DNA of 21,486 bases, from contig CAMPKJ010000061.1 in NCBI GenBank assembly GCA_946887105.1, forward strand, positions 1-21,486, written 5' to 3'. The position numbers and the translations under genes were made by a program. The notes under the pieces are model-generated. The model searched no databases and was not told the DNA's origin. It was given only the letters and a program-made list of their open reading frames with translations. This document shows positions 6,565 to 14,081 of the stretch, one piece after another. Positions within the stretch are counted from its first letter, which is position 1. Every line of letters starts with the position of its first letter. Source of the stretch: an uncultured Acidobacteriota bacterium (GTDB taxonomy: Bacteria > Acidobacteriota > Thermoanaerobaculia > Gp7-AA8).

Positions 6565-8703
6565 TTACTTGGCGTGGACCTTTTCCACCGACCAGTCCTT
6601 GCCGGTGCCGTGGCACGTCGCACACGCCTCGGCGGGATTGGCGGCTCCGGGGAACAGCACGGTATTGAGATAGGCGTGCGCGGCCGCATCTTTACTGTCG
6701 TGGCAGCCGAGGCAGGCGGCGGTGCCGGGACCCTGCGGCGTGAAGAAATCGCGCAGCGTGGTCACGGACTCGAGGCCTGTGGGAAGCGGCAGCTTGTACG
6801 AATTCGCGGTGTGGCACGCGGTGCAGGTGGTGCGGTCGCCCGGGTACAGGATTTCATTGAAGCCGATCGCGGCGCTGCCGTACCCGTACACGGTGTAGTC
6901 CTGCGTCAGATTGTGGCCGCTGTGGATGCGGTGCACCATCCGCTGCATGGAGATCGACTCCGGCTGGCCGGCATTGGCCGGACGGCGCGACACGTCGCTC
7001 TCTTTCGGGTTGTGGCAGATCACGCATTCCTCGATGGCATTGCGCTGGCCGCCGTGCAGCGAGAGGCTGTCATGGCACTGATTGCACTGCGCCATCGTGA
7101 CCACCGTGCGGCGCGGCGTGGCCGTGCCGCCGGTCAGGGAAACGTACTTGATCGGATTGACCGTCGATTCCTGTACGGCGATGTCGGCGCCGCCGTCGCC
7201 GCGTTTGAGCGTGGCATTGCGGCGCAGGTCGGCGCTGATGGTCCAGGTGCCGGTGGCATTCTCGGGAATGGCGTTCGTGAACGTGTAGGTGGTCGTGCCG
7301 GCGGTCGCATCGAACGTGCCCGTCGTGCGTCCGTCTTCGCGTTTGTACCAGGTGTAATCGCTGGTGGCGCCGGCGAGGATCGGCGAGAAGGTGCCGATCT
7401 TCGTGCCGTCGACGAACGTGCCGTCGCCGTTCTTCAGCGCAAAGACGGCGGTCGGCTTCTTGCCCGGCGCCATGTTCGTGACGCTGACCACAGTGGCGGT
7501 CAGCCCTTTGAGCTGTTTCGATTTCAGCGGAATGGTGTGCGCGCCCTTGATGGAGGCGTCGAATTCGTGATCGCTCGACGGCTGGTGGCACGACGCGCAC
7601 TGATCGTCGTTGAGCTGCGCACCGGCCACGTGATTCGCGCCGGTGACCCAGTTGATGTCGTCGTGGCACGAGCCGCAGGCGTCACGGCCCGGCTTCGTGT
7701 ACCACGCATCGGCCTGGGCCGGCTTCTTGGACGGGTCGGTGCCTTCGTGGCAGTTGTCGCAATTGCGCACGTCCTGCGGATAGGTCACGTGCGAGTAGTT
7801 GTGCACCGACTGTCCGTTGCCATAAATGATGTACGGCGACGAGAGCTCGTGCGGCGCGTGAATCTTGTGCACCATCACCTTCAGGTCCATGGTGTGTCCG
7901 GTGTCGGGATCGACGGTCTGGGGCTGGTGACACATCACGCACAGCTTCACGTCGCGGCGCGCGCTGCTGCCGTGGAAGCCGAATGATTTCTTGTCGTGAC
8001 AGGCCAGGCAGCTGGTCTGGTCGTTGATCTTCGCCCACGTCTCCGTGACCTTCTCGCCGTCGGGTCGGAAGTCGTATTCGAGATTCGCGTAATAGTTCTT
8101 GCCGAAACCGATGGCGGGAATGTTCGTCAGATTGCGGAACGCCTGGAAGCCGAGCGTGTGCGTCCTGGTCTGACTGAAGTTCTCGGGCAGCGTCGTACCG
8201 AATTTGTACTTGGAGTGGCCGGTCTCGAGGTCCGTCCATGTGCCGCCGGCGTCGGTCGTGGCCTGCACGGCCTCGACGCCCGGACGCGGACTGTTCTGCG
8301 GCGTTTTCACATTGCGGACGTTGTACGAGGTGTAGTGCCGCGCCACCGGATCCCACCAGGCCAGGATGAAGCTGGCATTGACCGGGCCGGGCGTGGTCTT
8401 GCCGAGGCGGTCGATCGGCTGGTCGAAGTCGTCGGTGAACGAGACGTCCACGACCGGTTTTCGATCCGCGCCGATGGTGATCGAGTTCACTTTGATCTTG
8501 AGGCCGGGACGGATGTACGCGATCACGTCCTCGGTGAGATAGGCCTCGACCTGATCCGTCTTGAAGACAGGCGCGGAAGGCTTCGACGGCGTCGACGGCG
8601 GCCCGACCGCCCTGCGGCGGCCCGAAGCCGTGGTCGACACTGTGAGCGCACCGGTGATCGCGAGCACCAGCAGGAGGCGTAACAGGCGTGCATGGTTTTT
8701 CAT
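6565..8703 (-). CDS. OmcA/MtrC-family decaheme cytochrome c
   Basis: About 712 residues from the ATG at 8703 (AAAAGGA eight bases upstream; the frame is open further 5' without a better start). A signal peptide (MKNHARLLRLLLVLAITGA...) is followed by an N-terminal beta-rich domain, five CxxCH sites (about residues 230-370: CLACH, CVMCH, CDNCH, CGSCH, CASCH), a second beta domain (about 380-540), and five more sites (about 543-695: CNQCH, CVICH, CTACH, CLGCH, CATCH). This 5+5 heme, beta-domain alternation is that of the OmcA/MtrC family, the surface reductases that reduce metals, electrodes or shuttles. Unlike MtrC and OmcA of Shewanella, I see no lipobox cysteine at the signal peptide end. 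First gene of the C-A-B operon. Confidence 0.9.
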   Translation of the reverse strand: MKNHARLLRLLLVLAITGALTVSTTASGRRRAVGPPSTPSKPSAPVFKTDQVEAYLTEDVIAYIRPGLKIKVNSITIGADRKPVVDVSFTDDFDQPIDRLGKTTPGPVNASFILAWWDPVARHYTSYNVRNVKTPQNSPRPGVEAVQATTDAGGTWTDLETGHSKYKFGTTLPENFSQTRTHTLGFQAFRNLTNIPAIGFGKNYYANLEYDFRPDGEKVTETWAKINDQTSCLACHDKKSFGFHGSSARRDVKLCVMCHQPQTVDPDTGHTMDLKVMVHKIHAPHELSSPYIIYGNGQSVHNYSHVTYPQDVRNCDNCHEGTDPSKKPAQADAWYTKPGRDACGSCHDDINWVTGANHVAGAQLNDDQCASCHQPSSDHEFDASIKGAHTIPLKSKQLKGLTATVVSVTNMAPGKKPTAVFALKNGDGTFVDGTKIGTFSPILAGATSDYTWYKREDGRTTGTFDATAGTTTYTFTNAIPENATGTWTISADLRRNATLKRGDGGADIAVQESTVNPIKYVSLTGGTATPRRTVVTMAQCNQCHDSLSLHGGQRNAIEECVICHNPKESDVSRRPANAGQPESISMQRMVHRIHSGHNLTQDYTVYGYGSAAIGFNEILYPGDRTTCTACHTANSYKLPLPTGLESVTTLRDFFTPQGPGTAACLGCHDSKDAAAHAYLNTVLFPGAANPAEACATCHGTGKDWSVEKVHAK

Positions 8704-8727
8704 GGATGCGTCCTTTTCCAATCTGAC

Positions 8728-8745
8728 GGGCCCACGGTAGGGCCC
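8728..8745. promoter_or_regulatory. Small hairpin in the mtrC-like leader
   Basis: Two GGGCCC boxes separated by six bases (acggta) can pair with each other. They lie 25-42 bases upstream of the mtrC-like start, between the start and the palindromic operator at 8786, so within the probable 5' untranslated leader. Role unknown. Confidence 0.35.
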
Positions 8746-8785
8746 ATGTGGCAGGGACAACCATGCGCACTGCTACGGGTGACGG

Positions 8786-8799
8786 GTGACGATCGTCAC
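8786..8799. promoter_or_regulatory. Candidate operator A, perfect palindrome GTGACGATCGTCAC
   Basis: A perfect 14-base palindrome with arms GTGAC/GTCAC around GATC, in the divergent intergenic region: 83 bases from the mtrC-like start and 59 bases from the ccmC start. Similar palindromes occur upstream of two other units in this window (14810 and 16845). The two five-base half-sites four bases apart recall the geometry of Crp/Fnr-family sites (for example TTGAT-N4-ATCAA). The regulator is not identified. A second inverted repeat, AGGGGTC/GACCCCT (8811-8844), lies between the operator and ccmC. Confidence 0.5.
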
Positions 8800-8857
8800 A
8801 TACGCGCGTGAGGGGTCGCGCTTCGCGGCGCGCCGGTGACCCCTATCGTCGCGATGC

Positions 8858-9544
8858 ATGAGAACTCCCATCGCGCTCATCGTCATCGCCATCGCGCTCT
8901 TCGCCGCCGGCTCGTATTACGGCCTGGTGGTCGCACCGCCCGAACAGTACATGGGCGAGGTGCAGCGGATCATGTACGTCCACGTTCCCACCGCGTGGGG
9001 CGCCATGCTGGTGCTGATCTGGGCATTCTGCTGCGCGATCGGCTGGCTGCTGTCCGAACGCTGGCATTGGGATCACCGCCTCGAGGCGGCCATCGAAATG
9101 TCGGTGGTGCTCTGTTTTCTATTGTCGGTGCAGGGCGCGATCTGGGCGAAGCCGACCTGGGGGGTGTGGTGGGATTGGGATCCGCGCCTGACCACCGTGG
9201 CCATCCTGCTGATGGCCTTCCTGGGGATCGCTGCATTGCGGCGCTTCGTGGACGATCCCGCGCGCCGCGCCACCTGGTCCGCGGTCGCCACAGTGGTCGG
9301 ATTCATCGACGTGCCGATCGTCTATTACTCGGTGAAATGGTGGAACTCGCTGCACCAGCAGCAGTCGACGGTGTCCGGCGTCTCGCGTGAGTTCCGGATT
9401 CCGCTGCTGCTCAATTTCACCGCACTCCTGCTATTCGTCGCGGGCGTGTTGATCCTGCGCACGCGCGTCGCGTCGGCGCGCGCCGCGGAGGAGCTGCCGC
9501 CCATTCCGGACTGGGACGCAATCCCGGCCGAGGTGAGGTCATGA
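8858..9544 (+). CDS. ccmC: Heme transporter/cytochrome c maturation protein CcmC
   Basis: A 228-residue integral membrane protein with six hydrophobic segments and the tryptophan-rich heme-handling motif WGVWWDWD near residues 101-108, the signature of the CcmC/CcmF/CcsA family. The early periplasmic His of H-V-P-T-A-W and the later region FIDVPIVYYSVKWW are also typical of CcmC. In System I maturation, CcmC loads heme onto CcmE for attachment to apocytochromes. The start ATG lacks a clear Shine-Dalgarno. It leads the rightward operon and overlaps ccmD by four bases. Its job fits the roughly 40 CxxCH sites encoded around it; no other ccm genes than ccmD are in the window. Confidence 0.88.
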   Translation: MRTPIALIVIAIALFAAGSYYGLVVAPPEQYMGEVQRIMYVHVPTAWGAMLVLIWAFCCAIGWLLSERWHWDHRLEAAIEMSVVLCFLLSVQGAIWAKPTWGVWWDWDPRLTTVAILLMAFLGIAALRRFVDDPARRATWSAVATVVGFIDVPIVYYSVKWWNSLHQQQSTVSGVSREFRIPLLLNFTALLLFVAGVLILRTRVASARAAEELPPIPDWDAIPAEVRS

Positions 9545-9669
9545 ACGGAATCGTGCAGGGCGGCTGGCCCTTCGTCTGGGCTGCATACATCGTCACAGCT
9601 CTGCTCCTCGGCGGCTATGGCGCGGCCACGTTACGCGCAGCAGTGAGGAGCATCACAGGGCAGAAGTGA
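9541..9669 (+). CDS. ccmD: Small CcmD-like membrane protein
   Basis: A 42-residue protein: a short N-terminus (MNGIVQGGWPFVWAAYIVTA), one hydrophobic helix, then a basic tail (TLRAAVRSITGQK). CcmD is a small single-helix protein that stabilises the CcmABCDE heme handover complex, typically with a W-x-x-Y pattern before or within the helix; here F-V-W-A-A-Y is present. The start overlaps the ccmC stop as ATGA, and this position immediately after ccmC is the standard one for ccmD. Sequence alone is too short for certainty. Confidence 0.75.
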   Translation: MNGIVQGGWPFVWAAYIVTALLLGGYGAATLRAAVRSITGQK

Positions 9670-9723
9670 TTGCCCTCCTCGTGCGATGTGCATCACCACC
9701 CTACTGTGGCCGCGAGGCCTTTT

Positions 9724-11520
9724 ATGCGCACGCTGCTGATTTTCACCATCCTCACCCTGGCCGCGATTCCCGCGGCCGCACAACTGTCGAATGACGAATG
9801 CGTCGCCTGCCACGACACCGTGGACGCGACGAAATTCGGCGCGTCCGTGCATGCGCCGGTCGACTGCACCGGCTGCCATGCCGACATCACGCAAGTCCCG
9901 CACGAGCCCGCGCCGGCGAAAGTCGATTGTGCCTCGTGCCATCCCGACGCCGTCGAGGCGTGGAATCACAGCCTGCACGCCAAAGCAGCGGCGTCGGGCA
10001 AAGGACCCGGGGCACAGTGCAAGGACTGCCACGGCTCGCCTCACGAGATCACCCCGATGCAGCGCGCGCAGATCCCGAAGACCTGCTCGAATTGCCACGG
10101 GCAGAAGTTCGTCATGCAGAAGGCCGGGCTGAGCGCACAGCCGGCGATCTCGTATCAGGAGAGCGTGCACGGGCTGGCGGTCGCAAAAGGCTCCACGCGC
10201 GCCGCGGTCTGCACCGACTGCCACGACTCGCACAATGTGCGGCCGGCAAACGACCCGCTGTCGGGCATTTTCAAGTTCAACGTCGGACGCACGTGCGGTC
10301 AATGCCATGCCGCCATCGCCGGCGAGTATCACGACAGCGTGCACGGCCAGGCGCTGGCACGCGGGAACGGCTCCACGCCGGTCTGCACCGACTGTCACGG
10401 CATTCACACGATCTCCGCGGCGGCGGATCCGTCCCGCGGGCCTCGCGCGAGCTGCAGCGGATGTCATGAAGGCGTCCGCCTGTCGCAGGAATTCGGCGTC
10501 GCGGCAACGCGTGTCTCCTCTTACGAGTCGAGCTATCACGGCCTGGCGCGCCGCCTGGGATCGGCGACGGCTGCCGATTGTGCGAGCTGCCACGGTGCGC
10601 ATAACGTCCTCCCCTCCTCCGATCCGCGCTCGGCCATCCATCCCGCGAATCTCACGAAGACGTGCGGCAAGTGCCATCCGGGGGCGAAGGAAAACTTCAC
10701 GCGCGGCAAGGTGCACCTGTCGGCGGGCGAGACCGACGACACCGGCTCGCTGATCAACACCTGGATCCGCCGCATCTACATCGTGCTGATCGTCCTGACG
10801 ATCGGCTTCATGGCCTTCCACAACCTCCTGATCTGGTGGCGCAAGGCGCAGGCAAAACGGCGCGCCGCCGGCCGGGACGTGGTGCGCATGAATTTCAATC
10901 AGCGCATCCAGCACTTCATCCTGGTGATCAGTTTCGTAGTGCTGGTGATCAGCGGGTTCGCATTGGCGTGGCCCGATTCGATCCTGGCGCGCATCTGCGG
11001 CCCCGAGAACATCCGCCGCATGATCCATCGCGTCGCCGCCGTGGCGATGATCCTCCTCGGCATTTATCACCTCGGATACATGACCCTCACGCGCGAGGGG
11101 CGGCAGGGCCTGCGCGACTTCTGGTTCCGCTTCTCCGACGCCAAGGACCTGATGGACGTGCTCCGCAATCGCAAGCCGCACCGCGGACGCTTCGATTACG
11201 CCGAGAAGGCCGAATACTGGGCCGGACTGTGGGGCACGATCGTCATGGCCATTACGGGTCTGATGATCTGGTATTCGGTCGACGTGGCCACCTGGATTCC
11301 GCGCTGGTGGATCGACATCGCCACCACCGTCCACTACTACGAAGCCATCCTGGCCACCCTGGCCATCATCGTCTGGCACCTCTATCACGTGATCTTCGAC
11401 CCTGACGTCTATCCGATGAACTGGGCATGGTTCGACGGAAGAGTGCCGGAGGAACACGGCTCTGCAGCCGAAGGGAAACACGATGAAGTCAACACCGCTA
11501 TCGAGAAATCTGATCAGTGA
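9724..11520 (+). CDS. CbcL-like cytochrome: 11-heme c domain fused to membrane cytochrome b
   Basis: About 598 residues from the ATG at 9724, which begins a signal peptide (MRTLLIFTILTLAAIPAAAQ) and has GAGG upstream. Residues 20-335 carry eleven CxxCH motifs, with repeated modules of the form SxHGxAxxxG...CxxCHxxHxxxP. Residues about 345-580 hold several transmembrane helices with histidines placed for b-type heme (IQHFILVIS, MIHRVAAVA, IYHLGYM, IIVWHLYHVIF), like the HydC/FdnI-type cytochrome b. This c-plus-b fusion is the plan of CbcL of Geobacter, an inner-membrane quinol oxidase for low-potential acceptors, although CbcL has fewer c hemes. It likely moves electrons from quinol to periplasmic carriers. 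It overlaps the next gene by 38 bases. Confidence 0.82.
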   Translation: MRTLLIFTILTLAAIPAAAQLSNDECVACHDTVDATKFGASVHAPVDCTGCHADITQVPHEPAPAKVDCASCHPDAVEAWNHSLHAKAAASGKGPGAQCKDCHGSPHEITPMQRAQIPKTCSNCHGQKFVMQKAGLSAQPAISYQESVHGLAVAKGSTRAAVCTDCHDSHNVRPANDPLSGIFKFNVGRTCGQCHAAIAGEYHDSVHGQALARGNGSTPVCTDCHGIHTISAAADPSRGPRASCSGCHEGVRLSQEFGVAATRVSSYESSYHGLARRLGSATAADCASCHGAHNVLPSSDPRSAIHPANLTKTCGKCHPGAKENFTRGKVHLSAGETDDTGSLINTWIRRIYIVLIVLTIGFMAFHNLLIWWRKAQAKRRAAGRDVVRMNFNQRIQHFILVISFVVLVISGFALAWPDSILARICGPENIRRMIHRVAAVAMILLGIYHLGYMTLTREGRQGLRDFWFRFSDAKDLMDVLRNRKPHRGRFDYAEKAEYWAGLWGTIVMAITGLMIWYSVDVATWIPRWWIDIATTVHYYEAILATLAIIVWHLYHVIFDPDVYPMNWAWFDGRVPEEHGSAAEGKHDEVNTAIEKSDQ

Positions 11521-12952
11521 GATCGGCATCGGCATTGCCGCGATCGGACTGGCGAATCTCGCCTTCCTGATCTATTTCGACACGACCGGGACGCACTCGA
11601 ATCCGTATCTCGGGATCCTGACCTGGATCGTTGCACCGGCGATTCTCATCTTCGGCGTGGCGGTGTTCTTTCTGGGCATGTGGAGGGAGCGCCGGCGCCG
11701 GCGGACGATGGCGCCGGACCAGGTTCCTGAATATCCGCGCGTCGATCTCAATCAGAGGCGCACGCGCCTGGCCCTGATCTGGACGGCGCTGGGACTGATC
11801 GTCTTCGTGACGATGTCCGTGGTGGGCAGCTATCAGGTCTATCACTACACCGAGTCGGATGCGTTCTGCGGAACGATGTGCCACGAGGTCATGCACCCGG
11901 AGTACACGGCCTATCAGCAGTCGCCGCACGCGCGCGTCGGCTGCGCGGGATGCCATGTCGGTCCCGGCGCCGGATGGTTCGTGAAGTCGAAACTGTCCGG
12001 CGCGTATCAGGTGTACTCGGTGCTCGCCGAAAAGTTCCCGCGGCCCATTCCGTCGCCGGTCGAAAACCTCCGGCCGGCGCAGCAGACCTGCGAGCAATGC
12101 CATTGGCCGGAGAAGTTCTTCGGCGCGCAGCTGAAGGAATTCAACCATTACGCGTACGACGAACAGAGCACGCCGAAGAACGTGCGCCTGATCATCAAGA
12201 CCGGCGGCGGCAGCCCGGCGGCCGGCCAGACCACCGGCATCCACTGGCACATGAACATCGCGAACGAGGTGACGTACGTGGCGGCGGACCCGCAGCGCCA
12301 GGTGATTCCGTGGGTGCGCGTGCGCAATCGCAAGACCGGCCAGGTCACGGAATACCGCGCTGAGGACGCGAAACTGACCGGCGCGCAGATCGCCGCCGCG
12401 CCGAAGCGGAGCATGGATTGCGTCGATTGTCACAATCGCCCCACGCACATCTACCGGTCGCCGGACGCATCGGTCGACACGTCACTGCACGCGGGACGCA
12501 TCGACAGATCGCTGCCGTTCATCAAACAGCAGGCCGTGGCCGTGCTGGCGAAGGATTACACCTCGACGCCTGAGGCGGTGAGCTCGATCCGCGCCGATCT
12601 GGAAACCTATTACCGCGACAATCACGCCGAGGTCTATGCCGCGAAGCGGCCGCAGATCCTGCGCGCGGCGGCCGAGCTGCAGCAGATCTTCAAGACCACG
12701 CGCTTCCCGGAAATGAAGGTGGACTGGCGCACGCACGCCGACAACGTGGGCCACATGCGCACCCAGGGCTGCTTCCGCTGCCATGACGATCAACACGTCA
12801 GCAGCGACGGCAAGCGGATCAGCAAGGAGTGCGACGTCTGCCACACCGTGCTGTCCGAGGGCGGCGCCCAGGCGGCGTTCGAACACCCGGTCGATCTCGG
12901 TGACATGAGAGCTGTCAATTGTTCCGACTGCCACACCGGCGGCGGCATGTAA
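11483..12952 (+). CDS. NapC/NirT-family seven-heme membrane cytochrome, ImcH-like
   Basis: A 489-residue protein with three hydrophobic helices (about residues 12-32, 46-68 and 97-118) and then a periplasmic domain with seven heme sites. The first is CGTMCH (residues 129-134), a CX3CH spacing rather than CX2CH, within FCGTMCHEVMHPEYTAY. The others are CAGCH, CEQCH, CVDCH, CFRCH, CDVCH and CSDCH. A NapC/NirT-type quinol dehydrogenase with three helices and seven hemes resembles ImcH of Geobacter, used for high-potential extracellular acceptors. The start ATG has AAGGGA upstream and lies inside the end of the CbcL-like gene, so both should be made together. Confidence 0.83.
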   Translation: MKSTPLSRNLISEIGIGIAAIGLANLAFLIYFDTTGTHSNPYLGILTWIVAPAILIFGVAVFFLGMWRERRRRRTMAPDQVPEYPRVDLNQRRTRLALIWTALGLIVFVTMSVVGSYQVYHYTESDAFCGTMCHEVMHPEYTAYQQSPHARVGCAGCHVGPGAGWFVKSKLSGAYQVYSVLAEKFPRPIPSPVENLRPAQQTCEQCHWPEKFFGAQLKEFNHYAYDEQSTPKNVRLIIKTGGGSPAAGQTTGIHWHMNIANEVTYVAADPQRQVIPWVRVRNRKTGQVTEYRAEDAKLTGAQIAAAPKRSMDCVDCHNRPTHIYRSPDASVDTSLHAGRIDRSLPFIKQQAVAVLAKDYTSTPEAVSSIRADLETYYRDNHAEVYAAKRPQILRAAAELQQIFKTTRFPEMKVDWRTHADNVGHMRTQGCFRCHDDQHVSSDGKRISKECDVCHTVLSEGGAQAAFEHPVDLGDMRAVNCSDCHTGGGM

Positions 12953-12970
12953 AAGAAAGGAAGGAGAGAA

Positions 12971-13279
12971 ATGAAACTCAAAGTGACGTTGCTGGTTCTT
13001 GTGGTTGCACTTGCTCCGATGTCGTTCGCGGCCGACGGCGCCGCGGTCTACAAGGCGAAATGCGCGACCTGCCACGGCGCCGACGGCAAAGGCCAGAGCC
13101 CCATGGGCAAGAAGATGAACCTGCGCGACCTCGGCTCGCCGGAAGTGCAGAAACAGACCGACAAGGAGCTCTATGACTGGACGGCTGTCGGGAAAGGCAA
13201 GATGCCGGCCTACAAAGACAAGCTGTCGGTCGAAGAGATCAACGCCCTGGTCGCGCACATGCGGTCCTTCAAAAAGTAG
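12971..13279 (+). CDS. Small periplasmic mono-heme cytochrome c, copy 1
   Basis: A 102-residue class I cytochrome c. The signal peptide (MKLKVTLLVLVVALAPMSFA) is cleaved probably after SFA. The heme site is CATCH (in KCATCHGADGKG), and the sixth ligand is probably the Met of KGKMPAY near residue 77. The C-terminal helix reads SVEEINALVAHMRSFKK. A strong ribosome site (AAGGAGAG) sits just before the ATG, 18 bases after the NapC-like stop. It is likely an electron shuttle between the inner-membrane quinol oxidases and the outer-membrane conduit or a terminal oxidase. It is closely related to the next gene, so the two are a tandem duplication. Confidence 0.88.
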   Translation: MKLKVTLLVLVVALAPMSFAADGAAVYKAKCATCHGADGKGQSPMGKKMNLRDLGSPEVQKQTDKELYDWTAVGKGKMPAYKDKLSVEEINALVAHMRSFKK

Positions 13280-13288
13280 GAGATCACG

Positions 13289-13606
13289 ATGAAGCGTCTT
13301 GTAGTGATGGCACTGTGTTGTCTGATCGCCGCACCCGCGGCATTCGCCGGCGGCGGCCCCGACGGCGCGGCGATCTACAAATCCAAATGCGCGATGTGTC
13401 ATGGTCCGGACGGCGCGGGCCAGACCACCATGGGCAAGAACATGAAGTTGCGCGATCTGCGCGCCGCGGACGTGCAGAAGCAGACCGATGCCGAGCTGAT
13501 GAAATGGATCGCTGACGGCAAGGGAAAGATGCCCGCCTACAAGGCCAAGCTCAGCGCGGCCGAGATCGACGCGCTGGTGGGTTTCATCCGCAGCATCAAG
13601 AAGTAG
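13289..13606 (+). CDS. Small periplasmic mono-heme cytochrome c, copy 2
   Basis: A 105-residue paralogue of the preceding gene, nine bases downstream of it, with its own GGAG ribosome site. Signal peptide MKRLVVMALCCLIAAPAAFA, heme site CAMCH in KCAMCHGPDGAG, probable Met ligand in KGKMPAY, and a C-terminal helix SAAEIDALVGFIRSIKK. The two copies align along their whole mature length, including the N-M-K-L-R-D-L / N-L-R-D-L and V-Q-K-Q-T-D segments. Charge differences near the heme edge could give different partners or potentials (inference). It is the last gene of the rightward operon; its 3' end overlaps the end of the convergent BON gene by 11 bases. Confidence 0.88.
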   Translation: MKRLVVMALCCLIAAPAAFAGGGPDGAAIYKSKCAMCHGPDGAGQTTMGKNMKLRDLRAADVQKQTDAELMKWIADGKGKMPAYKAKLSAAEIDALVGFIRSIKK

Positions 13607-14072
13607 ACGACGCGAGCGGCGGGCGCTCCGCCCGCCGCTCGATCATCACCGTCAACAGGTTGGTGATCCCGCGTACACCGGCCACGCCGCGCACGGCGTT
13701 CTCCACGAGCTGCCTCTGAAACGCGGTAGCCACGTTGCCTTCGAGCGTCACCCATCCACCGGCGACACTCACGCCCGGCCGCTCGGGCGGCATGCGCGAC
13801 AGGCATTCGAACATTTCGCGCAGCACGCGCTCGAGCGTCGCGTCGGTGCGGTAGTCGCCGATGGTCAGGCGCACTTCGATCTGATTCTGGATTCCGGTCA
13901 CGCCGGCGACCATGCGCACGATTTCTTCGATGCAGCACTTGTCGGCGTACGTCGGCACCGCACCCTCGAGCGTCACCACCCCATTAGCGGCCGCGGAGAT
14001 CCGCACGCGGCGCACATCCACGTCAGGGTGGTGTTGCAGTTCCTCGAGGATGGACTGGCGCAGTGTGCTCAT
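13596..14072 (-). CDS. Protein with two BON domains
   Basis: A 158-residue protein without signal peptide, made of two BON-like repeats: residues about 5-72 (ILEELQHHPDVDVRRVRISA, NGVVTLEGAVPTYADK, VAGVTGIQNQIEV) and about 78-145 (LREMFECL, GVSVAGGWVTLEGNVATAFQ, VRGVAGVRGITNLLTV). The V-x-L-x-G-x-V turn and the later G-V-x-x-I-x-N pattern are the BON hallmark. BON domains bind membranes or phospholipids and often occur in stress-induced proteins. It follows the universal stress protein by 9 bases on the same strand, so both belong to one transcript. Its C-terminal tail (about 13 residues) is extra and overlaps the convergent cytochrome gene. Confidence 0.85.
   Translation of the reverse strand: MSTLRQSILEELQHHPDVDVRRVRISAAANGVVTLEGAVPTYADKCCIEEIVRMVAGVTGIQNQIEVRLTIGDYRTDATLERVLREMFECLSRMPPERPGVSVAGGWVTLEGNVATAFQRQLVENAVRGVAGVRGITNLLTVMIERRAERPPLASSTS
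13613..13641. terminator. Strong hairpin between convergent operons
   Basis: A perfect 12-base inverted repeat, CGAGCGGCGGGC and GCCCGCCGCTCG, around a five-base loop (gctcc), six bases after the second cytochrome gene. There is no T-run on either side, so it may be a Rho-assisted or bidirectional 3' end. It is also coding for the last residues of the BON protein on the other strand. Confidence 0.5.
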
Positions 14073-14081
14073 GGCCGTGCC

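Noticed and set aside
9631..11535. A 634-codon minus-strand frame opposite the CbcL-like gene
   Set aside because: The plus strand encodes eleven heme motifs and helices; the minus product is His/Asp/Arg-rich without a domain.
13613..13641. The 12-base hairpin as a REP element or attC site
   Set aside because: It is a short perfect stem occurring once, between convergent genes; a transcript end is the simpler explanation.
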